Notes: generated from the letters alone by a model not told the origin. A stretch of 8,582 nt of DNA from Candidatus Omnitrophota bacterium (GCA_026387515.1 JAPLLP010000331.1:4543-13124), one strand, 5' to 3'; counted from the first letter of the stretch, positions 1-7,143 are shown. Translations and numbers: made by a program.

Positions 1-692
1 TACCCGTCGTAGCTGTTTTAGAAATAGATTATTCTTTCGGAGGAGATGGTATTGTAGCCACAAAGGATATCCAGACGCTGAAGGATCTAATCGGCAAGAG
101 GGTGCTTTTTGCCAGAGACGACGTGGGTGAAACTATCATCTCATATTTATTTTATAAGAGCGGGTTATCTCTGAACGACTTGATTATTATCGCCCGGAGG
201 CCGGAGGATGTAGCGCAGGCTTTTTTAAAGGGTGAAGCGGACGCGGTAGCAACCTGGGAACCCTGGCTATCTTCGGCGCTTGAACGCCCCGATAGCCATA
301 TTTTAGTTTCTTCCAAGGATGAGCCGGGGATAATAATTGATACCCTTAATATCCGCGAAGATATACTAAGGAATAACCCCGCCCTGGCGAAGGGGCTAAT
401 GCGCGGCTGGTTTAAGGCAATTGAGTACTATCAGCAAAATCCTCAAGAAGCAAGCGAAATTATCGCCAGGTATTATAATTTGACTCCCGAAGAATATAGA
501 AAACAACTTGAAGGATTGAGGTGGTTGGCTTATGCGGACCAGCTTTCTTCAGAACGGTACGATGTCTGGGTGGATGTTTTTAACACCATAGCCGAGATTA
601 AATTTACCAATGGCCGTATTTCCAAGAAACCGGATGTCCACAGCGCGCTAAATCAAGAACTGCTCAAAGGCCTTTATGAAAATAGCCACTAA
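1..692 (+). CDS. ABC-type substrate-binding protein, NitT/TauT (SsuA/TauA/NMT1-like) family, 5'-truncated by the window edge
   Basis: The frame is open from base 3 to the TAA at 690-692, giving 229 residues; the GTG at 102 is internal, because family-typical sequence (VVAVLEIDYSFGGDGIVA) lies before it. Family members are usually about 310-340 residues, so the signal peptide and roughly the first 100 residues lie outside the window. Recognisable features are the DYS-GGDGIVA segment, 'TLKDLIGKRV', 'KSGLSLNDL', the 'AFLKGEADAVATWEPWL' ligand-lobe motif and 'SKDEPGIIIDTL'. Such proteins bind small anionic or aromatic solutes (nitrate, sulfonates, pyrimidine precursors) in the periplasm; the ligand cannot be read here. 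The gene overlaps the following histidine kinase by 17 nt and no permease or ATPase gene follows. This suggests, by inference, a role as the extracytoplasmic sensor partner of the kinase rather than in transport. Transporter genes could still lie upstream of the window. Confidence 0.88.
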   Translation, partial: PVVAVLEIDYSFGGDGIVATKDIQTLKDLIGKRVLFARDDVGETIISYLFYKSGLSLNDLIIIARRPEDVAQAFLKGEADAVATWEPWLSSALERPDSHILVSSKDEPGIIIDTLNIREDILRNNPALAKGLMRGWFKAIEYYQQNPQEASEIIARYYNLTPEEYRKQLEGLRWLAYADQLSSERYDVWVDVFNTIAEIKFTNGRISKKPDVHSALNQELLKGLYENSH

Positions 693-3237
693 AATAAGCT
701 TCGCTTTCCTTATTGTCATAGTGATCCTTGCCACTACTGCTTCCACTGTCTTTTACATCATTTTTAAAAATAACCTAGAAAAAGAAATTAAAACGCGCTT
801 AGCGGTAACTACTATTTCCAGGGTAAATAATATCAAGACATACCTTTATATGCTCAAGATTTCTGTGGGGCAGTTATCACAAAGTATCGTCTTGCAAGAT
901 TTTTTAATTATCCCTAAGGAGAGCAGCCAGAAAATTGAGGCCTTTAACCAAGCAATGGAGGAGTTGGTAAGGGCCAAGGAGTCCAATCTTTATATATATG
1001 AGTTTTTGTTATTGGATATAAACGGCAAGATTATCGCTTCTACCGACAAAAACAGCATTGGCTTGGATAAATCCTCGGATGCCTATTTTGTCGGTGCGCA
1101 AAAGCAAACCTATCTCAAAGATGCTTATTATGATGAGTTCCTTAAGAAATCTTTAATCGGGGCCTCAAGCCCGGTAATAAATAGCCAGACTGGCGAGTTT
1201 ATCGGTGTATTGATGGCCAGGGTGGAGTTGGATGAGCTAAACGCGATAATTACCGAACGGACCGGGCTGGGAGAAAAAGGAGAGATTTATATTGTTAATA
1301 AATACGGATATATGATTACCCCTTCTTATTTCTTACAGGATACATTTTTAAAGCAAAAAGTGGATGTTGTTAAAGGCCAAGAAAAGGCGAACACCTACTT
1401 AAATTACCGCGGGGATAAAGTTTTAGGATTTCACGAATATATACCGGAGATGCAGTGGTTTATTTTGGCAGAACTGAATGCGCAGGAAGTATTTTCGCCT
1501 TTAGAAAAAATCTACAGGTTATTTTTACTCGTTTTTGGTTATATTACTAAGCCGATCCATAATCTACACCTGGGGACAGAATATATCGGTTCCGGAGACT
1601 TGGATTATAAGGTAGGCACGGCTGCGCAAGACGAAATTGGTCAGCTCTCCCGGTCGTTTGACAAGATGACTGAGAATTTAAAAAATTCTACTACCTCAAT
1701 AGAAACGCTGCATCAGGAGATCGCCGAGAGAAAAAAGTTGGGGGAGGAATTGCGCGATAGCGTAATTAGATACCGCGCGCTTTACGATTCCAGCAAGGAT
1801 GCGATAATGATACTAGACCCCGATCAAGGATTCATTGCCGGCAATCCGGCTACTATAGCCATGTTCGGCTGCAGGGATGAAGCAGAGTTTATAAATCAAA
1901 CCCTTGCCAGCATGTCTCCCGAATGCCAGCCTGACGGAAGTCTTTCTCTTGTCAAGTCCCGGCAGATGATGGCTACGGCAATGGAGAAAGGCGTAAATTT
2001 TTTTGAATGGACACATAAACGCATGGATGGGGGAGAGTTTTTCGCCACTGTCTTATTTACCAAGATGAAATTAAAGGAGAGCGAACTATTGCAGGCTACA
2101 GTGAGAGATATTACAGAGGCTAAAGTTAACCAGGATAGAATCCGCAAGGCAGCCGAAGAATGGCAGATGACCTTTGATTCTATTTCTGAATTAGTTTTTA
2201 TTGAGGACACCGATTACACCATTGTAAAAGTAAATAAGGCTTTTTGCAACGCGATTAAGCTTGAGCCGGAAGAGATAATAGGCAAGAAATGTTATGAAGT
2301 GTTGCATAGGTCCGATAAGCCCTGGCCGGGATGTCCCTTTGGCAAAAGCCTAGATGATAAAACTAGCCACTCGCAGGAAGTATATGACCCCCGGATAGGG
2401 ATTCCGCTTTTAGTGAGTATTTCTCCGCTTCTTGACCATAAAGGGAAAATGCTGGGAGCCGTCCATATCGCCAAGGATATCTCTGAGATCAAGCAGCACA
2501 GAGAGCAGCTTGAGCAATATTCACGTGACCTCGAGAAGGCCTTAAATATAAGGTCGGAGTTTACTTCTACTGTTTCTCATGAATTACGCACTCCTTTAGG
2601 GCCGATTAAAGAAGGGGTAAGTATTATTTTGGATGGCCTGGTAGGCGAGATTAATGAGGAACAAAGAGACATGCTTACTACGGTCAAGAGAAACGCCGAG
2701 CGCTTAAACCGGCTGATCAATAATGTGCTGGAGCTGCAAAAATTAGAATCCGGGAAGATGCCGTTTGATGCTAAGGATAACGACATAAACGAGGTGGTTT
2801 CCGAAGTGCATCAGGCAATGGTCCTGATGACCAACCGCAAAGGCTTGGGTTTTTCACTCCAGCTGCAGCAGGGCCTGCCCCTTATCCGGTTCGACCGGGA
2901 TAAGATTACGCAGGTTGTGACGAATTTAGTCAACAATGCCATAAAATTTACCGAAAAAGGCGAGATAACGATCATGACCCTTAAGGAAGAGAACGCTGTT
3001 CATGTCATGGTTAAGGATACTGGCCCGGGAATAAAAGAAGAAGATCTTCTCCGGCTCTTCCAGAGTTTCCAGCGGCTGGACACGGCCAAAGGAAAGAAAG
3101 TGGAAGGAACGGGTTTAGGGCTGGCTATCTCCAAAGAAATTATCAGGATGCACCATGGAAAGATCTGGGTTGAATCAAAGTTTGGCAAAGGCTCTATTTT
3201 TCATTTTTCTTTACCCGTAATAGAACGGAGGGCTTAA
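676..3237 (+). CDS. Membrane sensor histidine kinase (dCache-HAMP-PAS-PAS-HisKA-HATPase_c)
   Basis: This is an 853-residue kinase. It starts at ATG 676, inside the end of the binding-protein gene, with AAGG at 667-670 as ribosome site. Domains in order: membrane helix 1 (about 7-30), extracytoplasmic dCache-like sensor (about 31-275), a very short hydrophobic stretch (282-290) where helix 2 is expected, HAMP (about 288-338, ending in DEIGQLSRSF), PAS 1 (about 361-480), PAS 2 (about 490-605), HisKA with phospho-acceptor His635 in SHELRTP, and HATPase_c with the N-box around N750-N754, DTGPGI (781-786) and GTGLGL (811-816). All catalytic boxes are intact. PAS 2 carries Cys539, His544 and Cys553 in a C-x4-H-x8-CP arrangement seen in a subset of PAS domains. 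The expected role is to autophosphorylate and pass phosphate to the receiver encoded 1 nt downstream. The oddity is helix 2: only about nine hydrophobic residues join the sensor to HAMP, too few to cross a membrane. Confidence 0.93.
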   Translation: MKIATKISFAFLIVIVILATTASTVFYIIFKNNLEKEIKTRLAVTTISRVNNIKTYLYMLKISVGQLSQSIVLQDFLIIPKESSQKIEAFNQAMEELVRAKESNLYIYEFLLLDINGKIIASTDKNSIGLDKSSDAYFVGAQKQTYLKDAYYDEFLKKSLIGASSPVINSQTGEFIGVLMARVELDELNAIITERTGLGEKGEIYIVNKYGYMITPSYFLQDTFLKQKVDVVKGQEKANTYLNYRGDKVLGFHEYIPEMQWFILAELNAQEVFSPLEKIYRLFLLVFGYITKPIHNLHLGTEYIGSGDLDYKVGTAAQDEIGQLSRSFDKMTENLKNSTTSIETLHQEIAERKKLGEELRDSVIRYRALYDSSKDAIMILDPDQGFIAGNPATIAMFGCRDEAEFINQTLASMSPECQPDGSLSLVKSRQMMATAMEKGVNFFEWTHKRMDGGEFFATVLFTKMKLKESELLQATVRDITEAKVNQDRIRKAAEEWQMTFDSISELVFIEDTDYTIVKVNKAFCNAIKLEPEEIIGKKCYEVLHRSDKPWPGCPFGKSLDDKTSHSQEVYDPRIGIPLLVSISPLLDHKGKMLGAVHIAKDISEIKQHREQLEQYSRDLEKALNIRSEFTSTVSHELRTPLGPIKEGVSIILDGLVGEINEEQRDMLTTVKRNAERLNRLINNVLELQKLESGKMPFDAKDNDINEVVSEVHQAMVLMTNRKGLGFSLQLQQGLPLIRFDRDKITQVVTNLVNNAIKFTEKGEITIMTLKEENAVHVMVKDTGPGIKEEDLLRLFQSFQRLDTAKGKKVEGTGLGLAISKEIIRMHHGKIWVESKFGKGSIFHFSLPVIERRA

Positions 3238-3238
3238 G

Positions 3239-3607
3239 GTGGCTAAGAAAATTTTAATTATAGATGACGAGCCGGATGTGGCAAAGATGCTGGTGCTTAG
3301 GCTAAAGGCTAAAGGGTACGAGGTTTCTGTTAGCGCGGACGCAAAGGAAGGTTTAGCCGCCCTTGAGGCGTTCAGGCCGGATTTGTTGCTTCTTGATTAC
3401 CATCTTTCTGATATGCTTGCGCCAATTTTTGTCCAAGAGATGCGGGCCAAAGGATTAGGGCAGATACCCGTTATCTTGATAACCGCTACGACTGAATCTG
3501 TCACTAAAAAGGCCCAAGAATGTTCGGCGGCGGATTATATTTTGAAACCGATTGAGCCTGAAGAGCTGTATGAGAAAGTAAGCAAATATCTGTCAGCATC
3601 GGCTTGA
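3239..3607 (+). CDS. Single-domain response regulator (CheY-like receiver)
   Basis: This is a 122-residue receiver with no output domain. The acidic pair is D9/D10, the phospho-acceptor Asp53 (in LLLDYHL), the switch Thr82 (ITATT) and the conserved Lys103 (ILKPIEP). The start is GTG at 3239, one base after the kinase stop, with GGAGGG at 3227-3232 lying inside the last kinase codons, so translation is very likely coupled. It is the natural phosphorylation partner of the upstream kinase. Lacking a DNA-binding or enzymatic domain, it must act by protein contact, in a phosphorelay, or as a phosphate sink; which one cannot be told. Its TGA stop is part of the -35 box of the next promoter. Confidence 0.94.
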   Translation: MAKKILIIDDEPDVAKMLVLRLKAKGYEVSVSADAKEGLAALEAFRPDLLLLDYHLSDMLAPIFVQEMRAKGLGQIPVILITATTESVTKKAQECSAADYILKPIEPEELYEKVSKYLSASA

Positions 3608-3631
3608 CATTGTTTTTCCCGGTGGTATAAT
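3604..3631 (+). promoter_or_regulatory. Sigma70-type promoter of the PFL operon
   Basis: TTGACA at 3604-3609 and TATAAT at 3626-3631 are both perfect consensus hexamers separated by 16 bp. The -35 box contains the stop codon of the response-regulator gene. A start of transcription near 3638-3640 would place the riboswitch aptamer at the very 5' end of the transcript, which supports the call. Confidence 0.9.
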
Positions 3632-3639
3632 AAAGTATA

Positions 3640-3725
3640 AAATTTGGTAGAGCGCGACTGGTGGTCAACATGGGAAACCATGAGGAAGCGCTTGGCAAAG
3701 AGACAATAAAACCGTACACCTGGGT
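3640..3725 (+). promoter_or_regulatory. ZTP (pfl-motif) riboswitch aptamer
   Basis: The leader matches the ZMP/ZTP riboswitch consensus in order. P1 pairs AGCGC (3651-3655) with GCGCT (3688-3692). The conserved GACUGG element is at 3656-3661. P2 pairs CATGG (3669-3673) with CCATG (3678-3682) across a GAAA tetraloop, followed by the conserved GAGGAAGCG. After an A-rich linker (about 3694-3710) comes the CCG...CCUGGG 3' element (3712-3725). The family pseudoknot is usually GGCG with CGCC; here GGTG (3660-3663) pairs with CACC (3717-3720), a compensatory C-to-U/G-to-A change that supports a real fold. The pfl motif is known to sit before pyruvate formate-lyase, folate and purine genes and to turn them on when ZMP/ZTP accumulates. 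The CACC strand is also the left arm of the terminator, so ligand binding should favour read-through. Confidence 0.93.
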
Positions 3726-3750
3726 TTTTAACCCGGGTGTTTTTCTTTTT
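3716..3750 (+). terminator. Intrinsic terminator forming the expression platform of the ZTP riboswitch
   Basis: A 10-bp stem, ACACCTGGGT (3716-3725) with ACCCGGGTGT (3731-3740) including one G-T wobble, has a 5-nt loop and is followed by an 11-nt T-rich tract (3740-3750) broken by one C. The left arm overlaps the pseudoknot strand and the CCUGGG element of the aptamer, so aptamer and terminator exclude each other. The ribosome site of the PFL gene begins three bases after the tract. Confidence 0.93.
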
Positions 3751-3752
3751 AT

Positions 3753-3758
3753 GGAGGG
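3753..3758 (+). promoter_or_regulatory. Ribosome binding site that fixes the PFL start
   Basis: GGAGGG lies 7 nt before ATG 3766. The in-frame ATG at 3751 overlaps this site and has no site of its own. In-frame sequence further upstream (from 3661) is riboswitch RNA, so 3766 is the supported start. Confidence 0.8.
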
Positions 3759-3765
3759 CATTAAA

Positions 3766-4176
3766 ATGTTTGCTAGAGGAAGATGGGATAAGACGATAGA
3801 CGTAAGGGATTTTATCAATAGAAATTATACTCCTTACGATGGCGATGAATCATTCTTAAAGAGCCCTACTCCGAGAACAAGGGCCTTGTGGAAAAAATGC
3901 CTGAATCTGTTCGAGCAGGAAAGAAAAAAAGGCGGAGTCTACGGTATAGACACAGAAACCGTATCTACCATAACCGCTCATAAGCCCGGTTATATAGACG
4001 AGAAGCTTGAGATTATCAAGGGGCTGCAGACAGACCAGCCTTTAAAAAGGGCTATTAAGCCCTTAGGGGGGATCCGGCTTGTTGAAACAGCCTGCCAGGA
4101 TTACGGCTACAAACTAAGCCCGTGGATTAAAGAGATATATACCGCCTGCCGGATAATTATTCTCGAGGCAGGATAA
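3766..4176 (+). CDS. PFL fragment A: N-terminal segment
   Basis: This is a 136-residue frame from ATG 3766 to TAA 4174-4176. It aligns with the PFL N-terminus through recognisable blocks: [49 protein letters not shown] and [12 protein letters not shown]. It starts about 14 residues later than E. coli PFL, which is normal for shorter family members. The last ten or so residues after IYT are out-of-frame readings of the next PFL segment and are not native. Confidence 0.88.
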   Translation: MFARGRWDKTIDVRDFINRNYTPYDGDESFLKSPTPRTRALWKKCLNLFEQERKKGGVYGIDTETVSTITAHKPGYIDEKLEIIKGLQTDQPLKRAIKPLGGIRLVETACQDYGYKLSPWIKEIYTACRIIILEAG

Positions 4177-5669
4177 TCGGTGATTTTAGGCGAGTAGCGC
4201 TTTATGGTATTGATAAACTCATTGCGACAAAGCATAATGATAAGCTGATACTTGAAGATCGCTCTACCCAGGAGGCCATAAGGCTAAGAGGCGAGATCGC
4301 GGAACAGATTACGGCGCTTAAGGACATCATTACTCTGGGCAATATTTACGGTTTTGATCTTTCCAGGCCTGCGGAAAGTTCCCGGGAGGCCGTACAGTGG
4401 ACGTATCTTGCTTATCTGGCTGCGATAAAAGAACAGGACGGCGCTGCCATGAGCCTCGGTAGCGTAAGTAATTTCTTTGACATATACATTGAAAATGACC
4501 TAAGGCAGGGCCTGATCACGGAAGAAGAGGCCCAGGAGTTGATAGATGACTTCGTGATCAAGCTGCGCCTGGTAAGGCATCTGCGCACCAAGTCCTATTC
4601 AGAGATATTTGCCGGAGACCCGGTGTGGATCACGGAGAGTATCGGCGGCGTAGGGATAGACGGAAGGCATAAAGTAACCAAAAGCTCTTACAGATTTCTG
4701 CAGACGCTTTTTAATTTAGGGCCCGCGCCTGAGCCTAATCTTACCGTGCTCTGGTCAAGCCGGCTTCCCGACGCATTTAAGGATTTTTGCACCCAGGTCT
4801 CCATAAGCACCAGCTCTATCCAGTATGAGAACGATGATATGATGCGGCTTATCGGCGGTGATGATTACAGTATATCCTGCTGTGTTTCTTTGTTAAAAAA
4901 CGGCAGCGAAATACAGTATTTCGGGGCTCGCTGTAACCTGCCCAAAGTGCTTCTCTATGCCTTAAACGAAGGACGGGATGAAATAAGCGGCGAAAAAGTT
5001 GTGCCGGATATAGCGCCTATCCGCTCTAACCCTTTGGATCATAATGAAGTGAAAGAGAAGTTCCTGCAGGTTTTAAGGTGGACTGTTAAGACCTATGCTG
5101 AGGCGTTGAATATTATCCATTCTGCGCACGACACCTATTATTATGAACGCGCCGAGATGGCGCTCTTGGATACGGAACTGACCCGCTACATGGCTTTTGG
5201 TATAGCAGGGCTCTCGGTAATCGCGGATTCTTTAAGCGCCATACGTTACGCCAAGGTGAGGGTATTGAGAAATAAGAAGAATCTGACCGCCTCATTTAAA
5301 ATCGAGGGAGATTTCCCTAAATTCGGCAATGACGATGACAGGGTTGACGGAAGGGCGGTTGACCTGGTAAGCTTATTTCTGGCAGAAGTAAAGAAACACA
5401 AGCTCTATAGAGATTCAGTTCCGGCGATATCCATTTTAACCATAACCTCAAACGTGATGTATGGGGAAAAAACAGGCTCAACCCCTGACGGCAGGTTAAA
5501 GGGCGTGCCTTTTGCCCCGGGCGCCAACCCCATGCACGGCAGAGACGAAAACGGGATCGTTGCCTCGCTTAATTCAGTAGCCTCTATTCCCTATACCGAA
5601 TGCCATCTCAAATTTGAAATGGCTGCTCGACGGATATTTTCTCAAGGGCGCCCACCATTTGAACGTTAA
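4131..5669 (+). CDS. PFL fragment B: central segment with the catalytic Cys pair
   Basis: This frame opens right after an in-frame TAA at 4128-4130. It reads as PFL from about 4143 ([21 protein letters not shown]) through VASIPYTEC near 5603; everything after that to the TAA at 5667-5669 is out of frame. It holds the active-site pair Cys-Cys at codons 4878-4883 (SISCCVS), the pyruvate-site context [10 protein letters not shown], the FGAR segment, and the [19 protein letters not shown] and [13 protein letters not shown] blocks. About 300 bases of true PFL sequence precede the first ATG at 4449, so a caller starting there misses part of the protein. No ribosome site is seen before that ATG. Confidence 0.88.
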   Translation, partial: RDIYRLPDNYSRGRIIGDFRRVALYGIDKLIATKHNDKLILEDRSTQEAIRLRGEIAEQITALKDIITLGNIYGFDLSRPAESSREAVQWTYLAYLAAIKEQDGAAMSLGSVSNFFDIYIENDLRQGLITEEEAQELIDDFVIKLRLVRHLRTKSYSEIFAGDPVWITESIGGVGIDGRHKVTKSSYRFLQTLFNLGPAPEPNLTVLWSSRLPDAFKDFCTQVSISTSSIQYENDDMMRLIGGDDYSISCCVSLLKNGSEIQYFGARCNLPKVLLYALNEGRDEISGEKVVPDIAPIRSNPLDHNEVKEKFLQVLRWTVKTYAEALNIIHSAHDTYYYERAEMALLDTELTRYMAFGIAGLSVIADSLSAIRYAKVRVLRNKKNLTASFKIEGDFPKFGNDDDRVDGRAVDLVSLFLAEVKKHKLYRDSVPAISILTITSNVMYGEKTGSTPDGRLKGVPFAPGANPMHGRDENGIVASLNSVASIPYTECHLKFEMAARRIFSQGRPPFER

Positions 5670-5826
5670 TGTCATAGACAAGAAGACGCTCAAAGACGCG
5701 ATCAAGCATCCGCATAAGTATCCCCAACTTACTATCCGGGTATCAGGCTACGCGGTGCATTTTAATAAATTATCCACCCAGCAGCAGAAAGAGGTTTTGG
5801 CCAGGACATTTCATGAAAATATGTAA
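5602..5826 (+). CDS. PFL fragment C: glycyl-radical C-terminus
   Basis: From about 5611 the frame reads [10 protein letters not shown], then [10 protein letters not shown] and [13 protein letters not shown], ending in FHENM at TAA 5824-5826. The glycine that carries the radical is the GGC codon at 5746-5748 within RVSGYAV. The four codons at 5602-5613 read AISN and may be left over from a GISN-type motif of the lost stretch. No start site of its own is convincing (TTG at 5614 has no ribosome site). As a free polypeptide it resembles, in size, the spare-part glycyl domains (YfiD/GrcA) that rescue damaged PFL, but its exact continuation of fragment B makes it simply the end of the broken gene. 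Confidence 0.85.
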   Translation, partial: AISNLKWLLDGYFLKGAHHLNVNVIDKKTLKDAIKHPHKYPQLTIRVSGYAVHFNKLSTQQQKEVLARTFHENM

Positions 5827-6553
5827 AGAAAAAGAAATCACAGGGAATATTCACTCGTTCGAGACATTCGGCACTCACGAGGGCCCGGGTATCAGACTTG
5901 TAGTTTTTCTGCAAGGCTGTCGCGCACGCTGCCTTTGGTGCCATAATCCGGACACATGGCAGGAAGGCGCCGGAAAATATATAGGCGTTGGAGAAATAAT
6001 GGTCAGGCTGAATAAATGCCTGCCTTATATCATGTCTTCCAAGGGAGGGATAACTGTTTCAGGGGGGGAGCCGCTTTTACAGATAGATTTTCTACTTGAG
6101 TTGTTCCGGATGTGTAAAGAAATAAAAGTGCATACGGCCATAGATACAAGCGCGTTTTATAACCCGCCTGACGAACCGAAGTTACCCGCGCTCTTAGCTT
6201 TAACAGACCTTTTAATAGTGGACATAAAGGCGGCGAATAAAAAATTACATAAACGGCTCACCTCAAGAAACCTGGAGCAGGTGACGCGGTTTATTGATCT
6301 GCTCGAGGATAAGAAAAAGCAATACTGGATACGCTATTGTCTGACCCCGGGGTTAAATGATGCGGAAGGGGATTTAAAGGAATTAGGTAAGTTAACTCGC
6401 GGCCTGCGCCATTGTAAAATTTTTGAGTTTCTGCCATATCACATTCTCGGTAAATATAAATGGGAACACCTGGGTTTGGCCTATCCCCTTAAAGACACAA
6501 GGGCAGCTACGCAGAAGGACATAAAAAGGGCCGAGAGGATAAGTATTAGTTAG
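5813..6553 (+). CDS. pflA: Pyruvate formate-lyase activating enzyme (radical SAM)
   Basis: The protein has 246 residues, the same as E. coli PflA, and appears complete. The radical-SAM cluster motif CX3CX2C is C36-RAR-C40-LW-C43. The SAM-binding GGEP motif (GGEPLLQ) is at 84-90, the DIK motif at 137-139, and the family C-terminal blocks [18 protein letters not shown] and YPLKD are present. It makes a 5'-deoxyadenosyl radical from S-adenosylmethionine to install the glycyl radical on PFL. ATG 5813 overlaps the PFL stop by 14 nt, with AGGA at 5803-5806 as ribosome site, so it depends on the same riboswitch-controlled transcript and probably on coupled translation. The intact state of this gene next to a broken PFL means either the PFL lesions are recent or artefactual, or the activase serves another glycyl-radical enzyme. 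Confidence 0.95.
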   Translation: MKICKEKEITGNIHSFETFGTHEGPGIRLVVFLQGCRARCLWCHNPDTWQEGAGKYIGVGEIMVRLNKCLPYIMSSKGGITVSGGEPLLQIDFLLELFRMCKEIKVHTAIDTSAFYNPPDEPKLPALLALTDLLIVDIKAANKKLHKRLTSRNLEQVTRFIDLLEDKKKQYWIRYCLTPGLNDAEGDLKELGKLTRGLRHCKIFEFLPYHILGKYKWEHLGLAYPLKDTRAATQKDIKRAERISIS

Positions 6554-6561
6554 GGGGGGAT

Positions 6562-7143
6562 ATGCGTAAAAAAATATTGGTTTTATCCGGCAGCCCTAAA
6601 AAGAACGGCAACACCGCGTCGCTGGTCCGTTGGTTTATTGCAGGCGCGCGTTCAAAAGGGGCTCGCGTTACTCTTGTCCATACCGCAAGCCTTAAATACA
6701 AGTCTTATGGTTGTACCTCTTGCCGGGCTTGCCAGAAACTCCAGTCATATGAGTGCGTAATTTCTGATGAGGCAAGCCCTATCATTAAAAGAATGGCAAA
6801 AGAGGATGTTATCGTATTTGCGACGCCGCTTTATTTCTTTGGCGCAAGCGCCCAACTTAAGTTAGTTTTTGACAGGATGTTTTCGCTTTACAAGTGGGAT
6901 AACCAAACCGGAGAGATTGCCACGCCTTTAAAGGGCAAGATGCTTGTTTTGATAGCTAGCGCCTTTGAGAATGTGGGATTAGATGCTCTGGAAATGCCTT
7001 TTAAGTTAACCGCAGATTATACCGGTATGAAGTTTGAGTCTTTGCTTGTGCCGAATGCCGGCATCTCCGGAGATATAAAGAATAATGCCTCAATCCGCAA
7101 TAAAGCGATGTTACTAGGTAAGAAGGCGAGTTTGACTTATTGA
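6562..7143 (+). CDS. Flavodoxin-fold NAD(P)H reductase, iron-sulfur flavoprotein (Isf)-like
   Basis: The protein has 193 residues in the NADPH-dependent FMN reductase/Isf fold. The N-terminal phosphate-binding loop for FMN is GSPKKNGNTASLV (10-22), and the second flavin segment is FATPLYFFGASAQLKLVFDR. Cys51, Cys54, Cys57 and Cys65 form a CX2CX2CX7C motif, the compact arrangement that holds a [4Fe-4S] cluster in archaeal and bacterial Isf. It starts at ATG 6562 after a G-rich site (6553-6559), 8 nt past the pflA stop, so it belongs to the PFL operon. Known Isf proteins move electrons between ferredoxin-type donors and flavin. PflA needs a low-potential one-electron donor, reduced flavodoxin in E. 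coli, so this protein is a plausible, unproven, donor for the neighbouring activase. The alternative is a general redox or detoxifying reductase. Confidence 0.85.
   Translation: MRKKILVLSGSPKKNGNTASLVRWFIAGARSKGARVTLVHTASLKYKSYGCTSCRACQKLQSYECVISDEASPIIKRMAKEDVIVFATPLYFFGASAQLKLVFDRMFSLYKWDNQTGEIATPLKGKMLVLIASAFENVGLDALEMPFKLTADYTGMKFESLLVPNAGISGDIKNNASIRNKAMLLGKKASLTY

Larger units (their letters stand above)
3766..5826 (+). pseudogene. pflB: Formate C-acetyltransferase (pyruvate formate-lyase), broken by two internal deletions with frameshifts
   Basis: Three consecutive reading frames together cover PFL from its N-terminus to its last residues. PFL is a cytoplasmic glycyl-radical enzyme that turns pyruvate and CoA into acetyl-CoA and formate. 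The total length is 2061 nt (687 codons) against about 760 residues in the E. coli enzyme. Lesion 1 is near 4141-4145, where about 28 codons between WIKEIYT and LPDNYSRGR are absent and the frame moves by one. Lesion 2 is near 5602-5614, where some 20-24 codons, including the TFSIVPNALGK-type segment, are absent and the frame moves back. The shifts cancel, so the end is in frame with the start. The catalytic residues on either side remain. The gene is controlled by the ZTP riboswitch and overlaps the activase gene by 14 nt. Either it is a recently inactivated gene or the deposited sequence has lost bases; the otherwise excellent conservation fits both. Confidence 0.9.

Noticed and set aside
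102..104. GTG 102 as start of the binding protein
   Set aside because: The frame is open to base 3 and the family-typical sequence lies upstream of 102, so the gene begins outside the window.
1813..3188. Several - strand open frames inside the kinase gene
   Set aside because: They lie opposite a well-conserved kinase and show no protein family pattern or ribosome sites, so they are antisense shadows.
3661..3765. N-terminal extension of the PFL frame starting at GTG 3661
   Set aside because: This stretch is the ZTP riboswitch and its terminator; the ribosome site at 3753-3758 points to ATG 3766, where PFL similarity begins.
4131..5826. Programmed ribosomal frameshifting to rebuild PFL
   Set aside because: Both junctions lack 20 or more conserved codons, which frameshifting cannot supply, and no slippery heptamer with a following structure is evident.
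5602..5826. Stand-alone YfiD/GrcA-type glycyl-radical spare part
   Set aside because: It continues the PFL sequence exactly where fragment B leaves off and has no start signals of its own.
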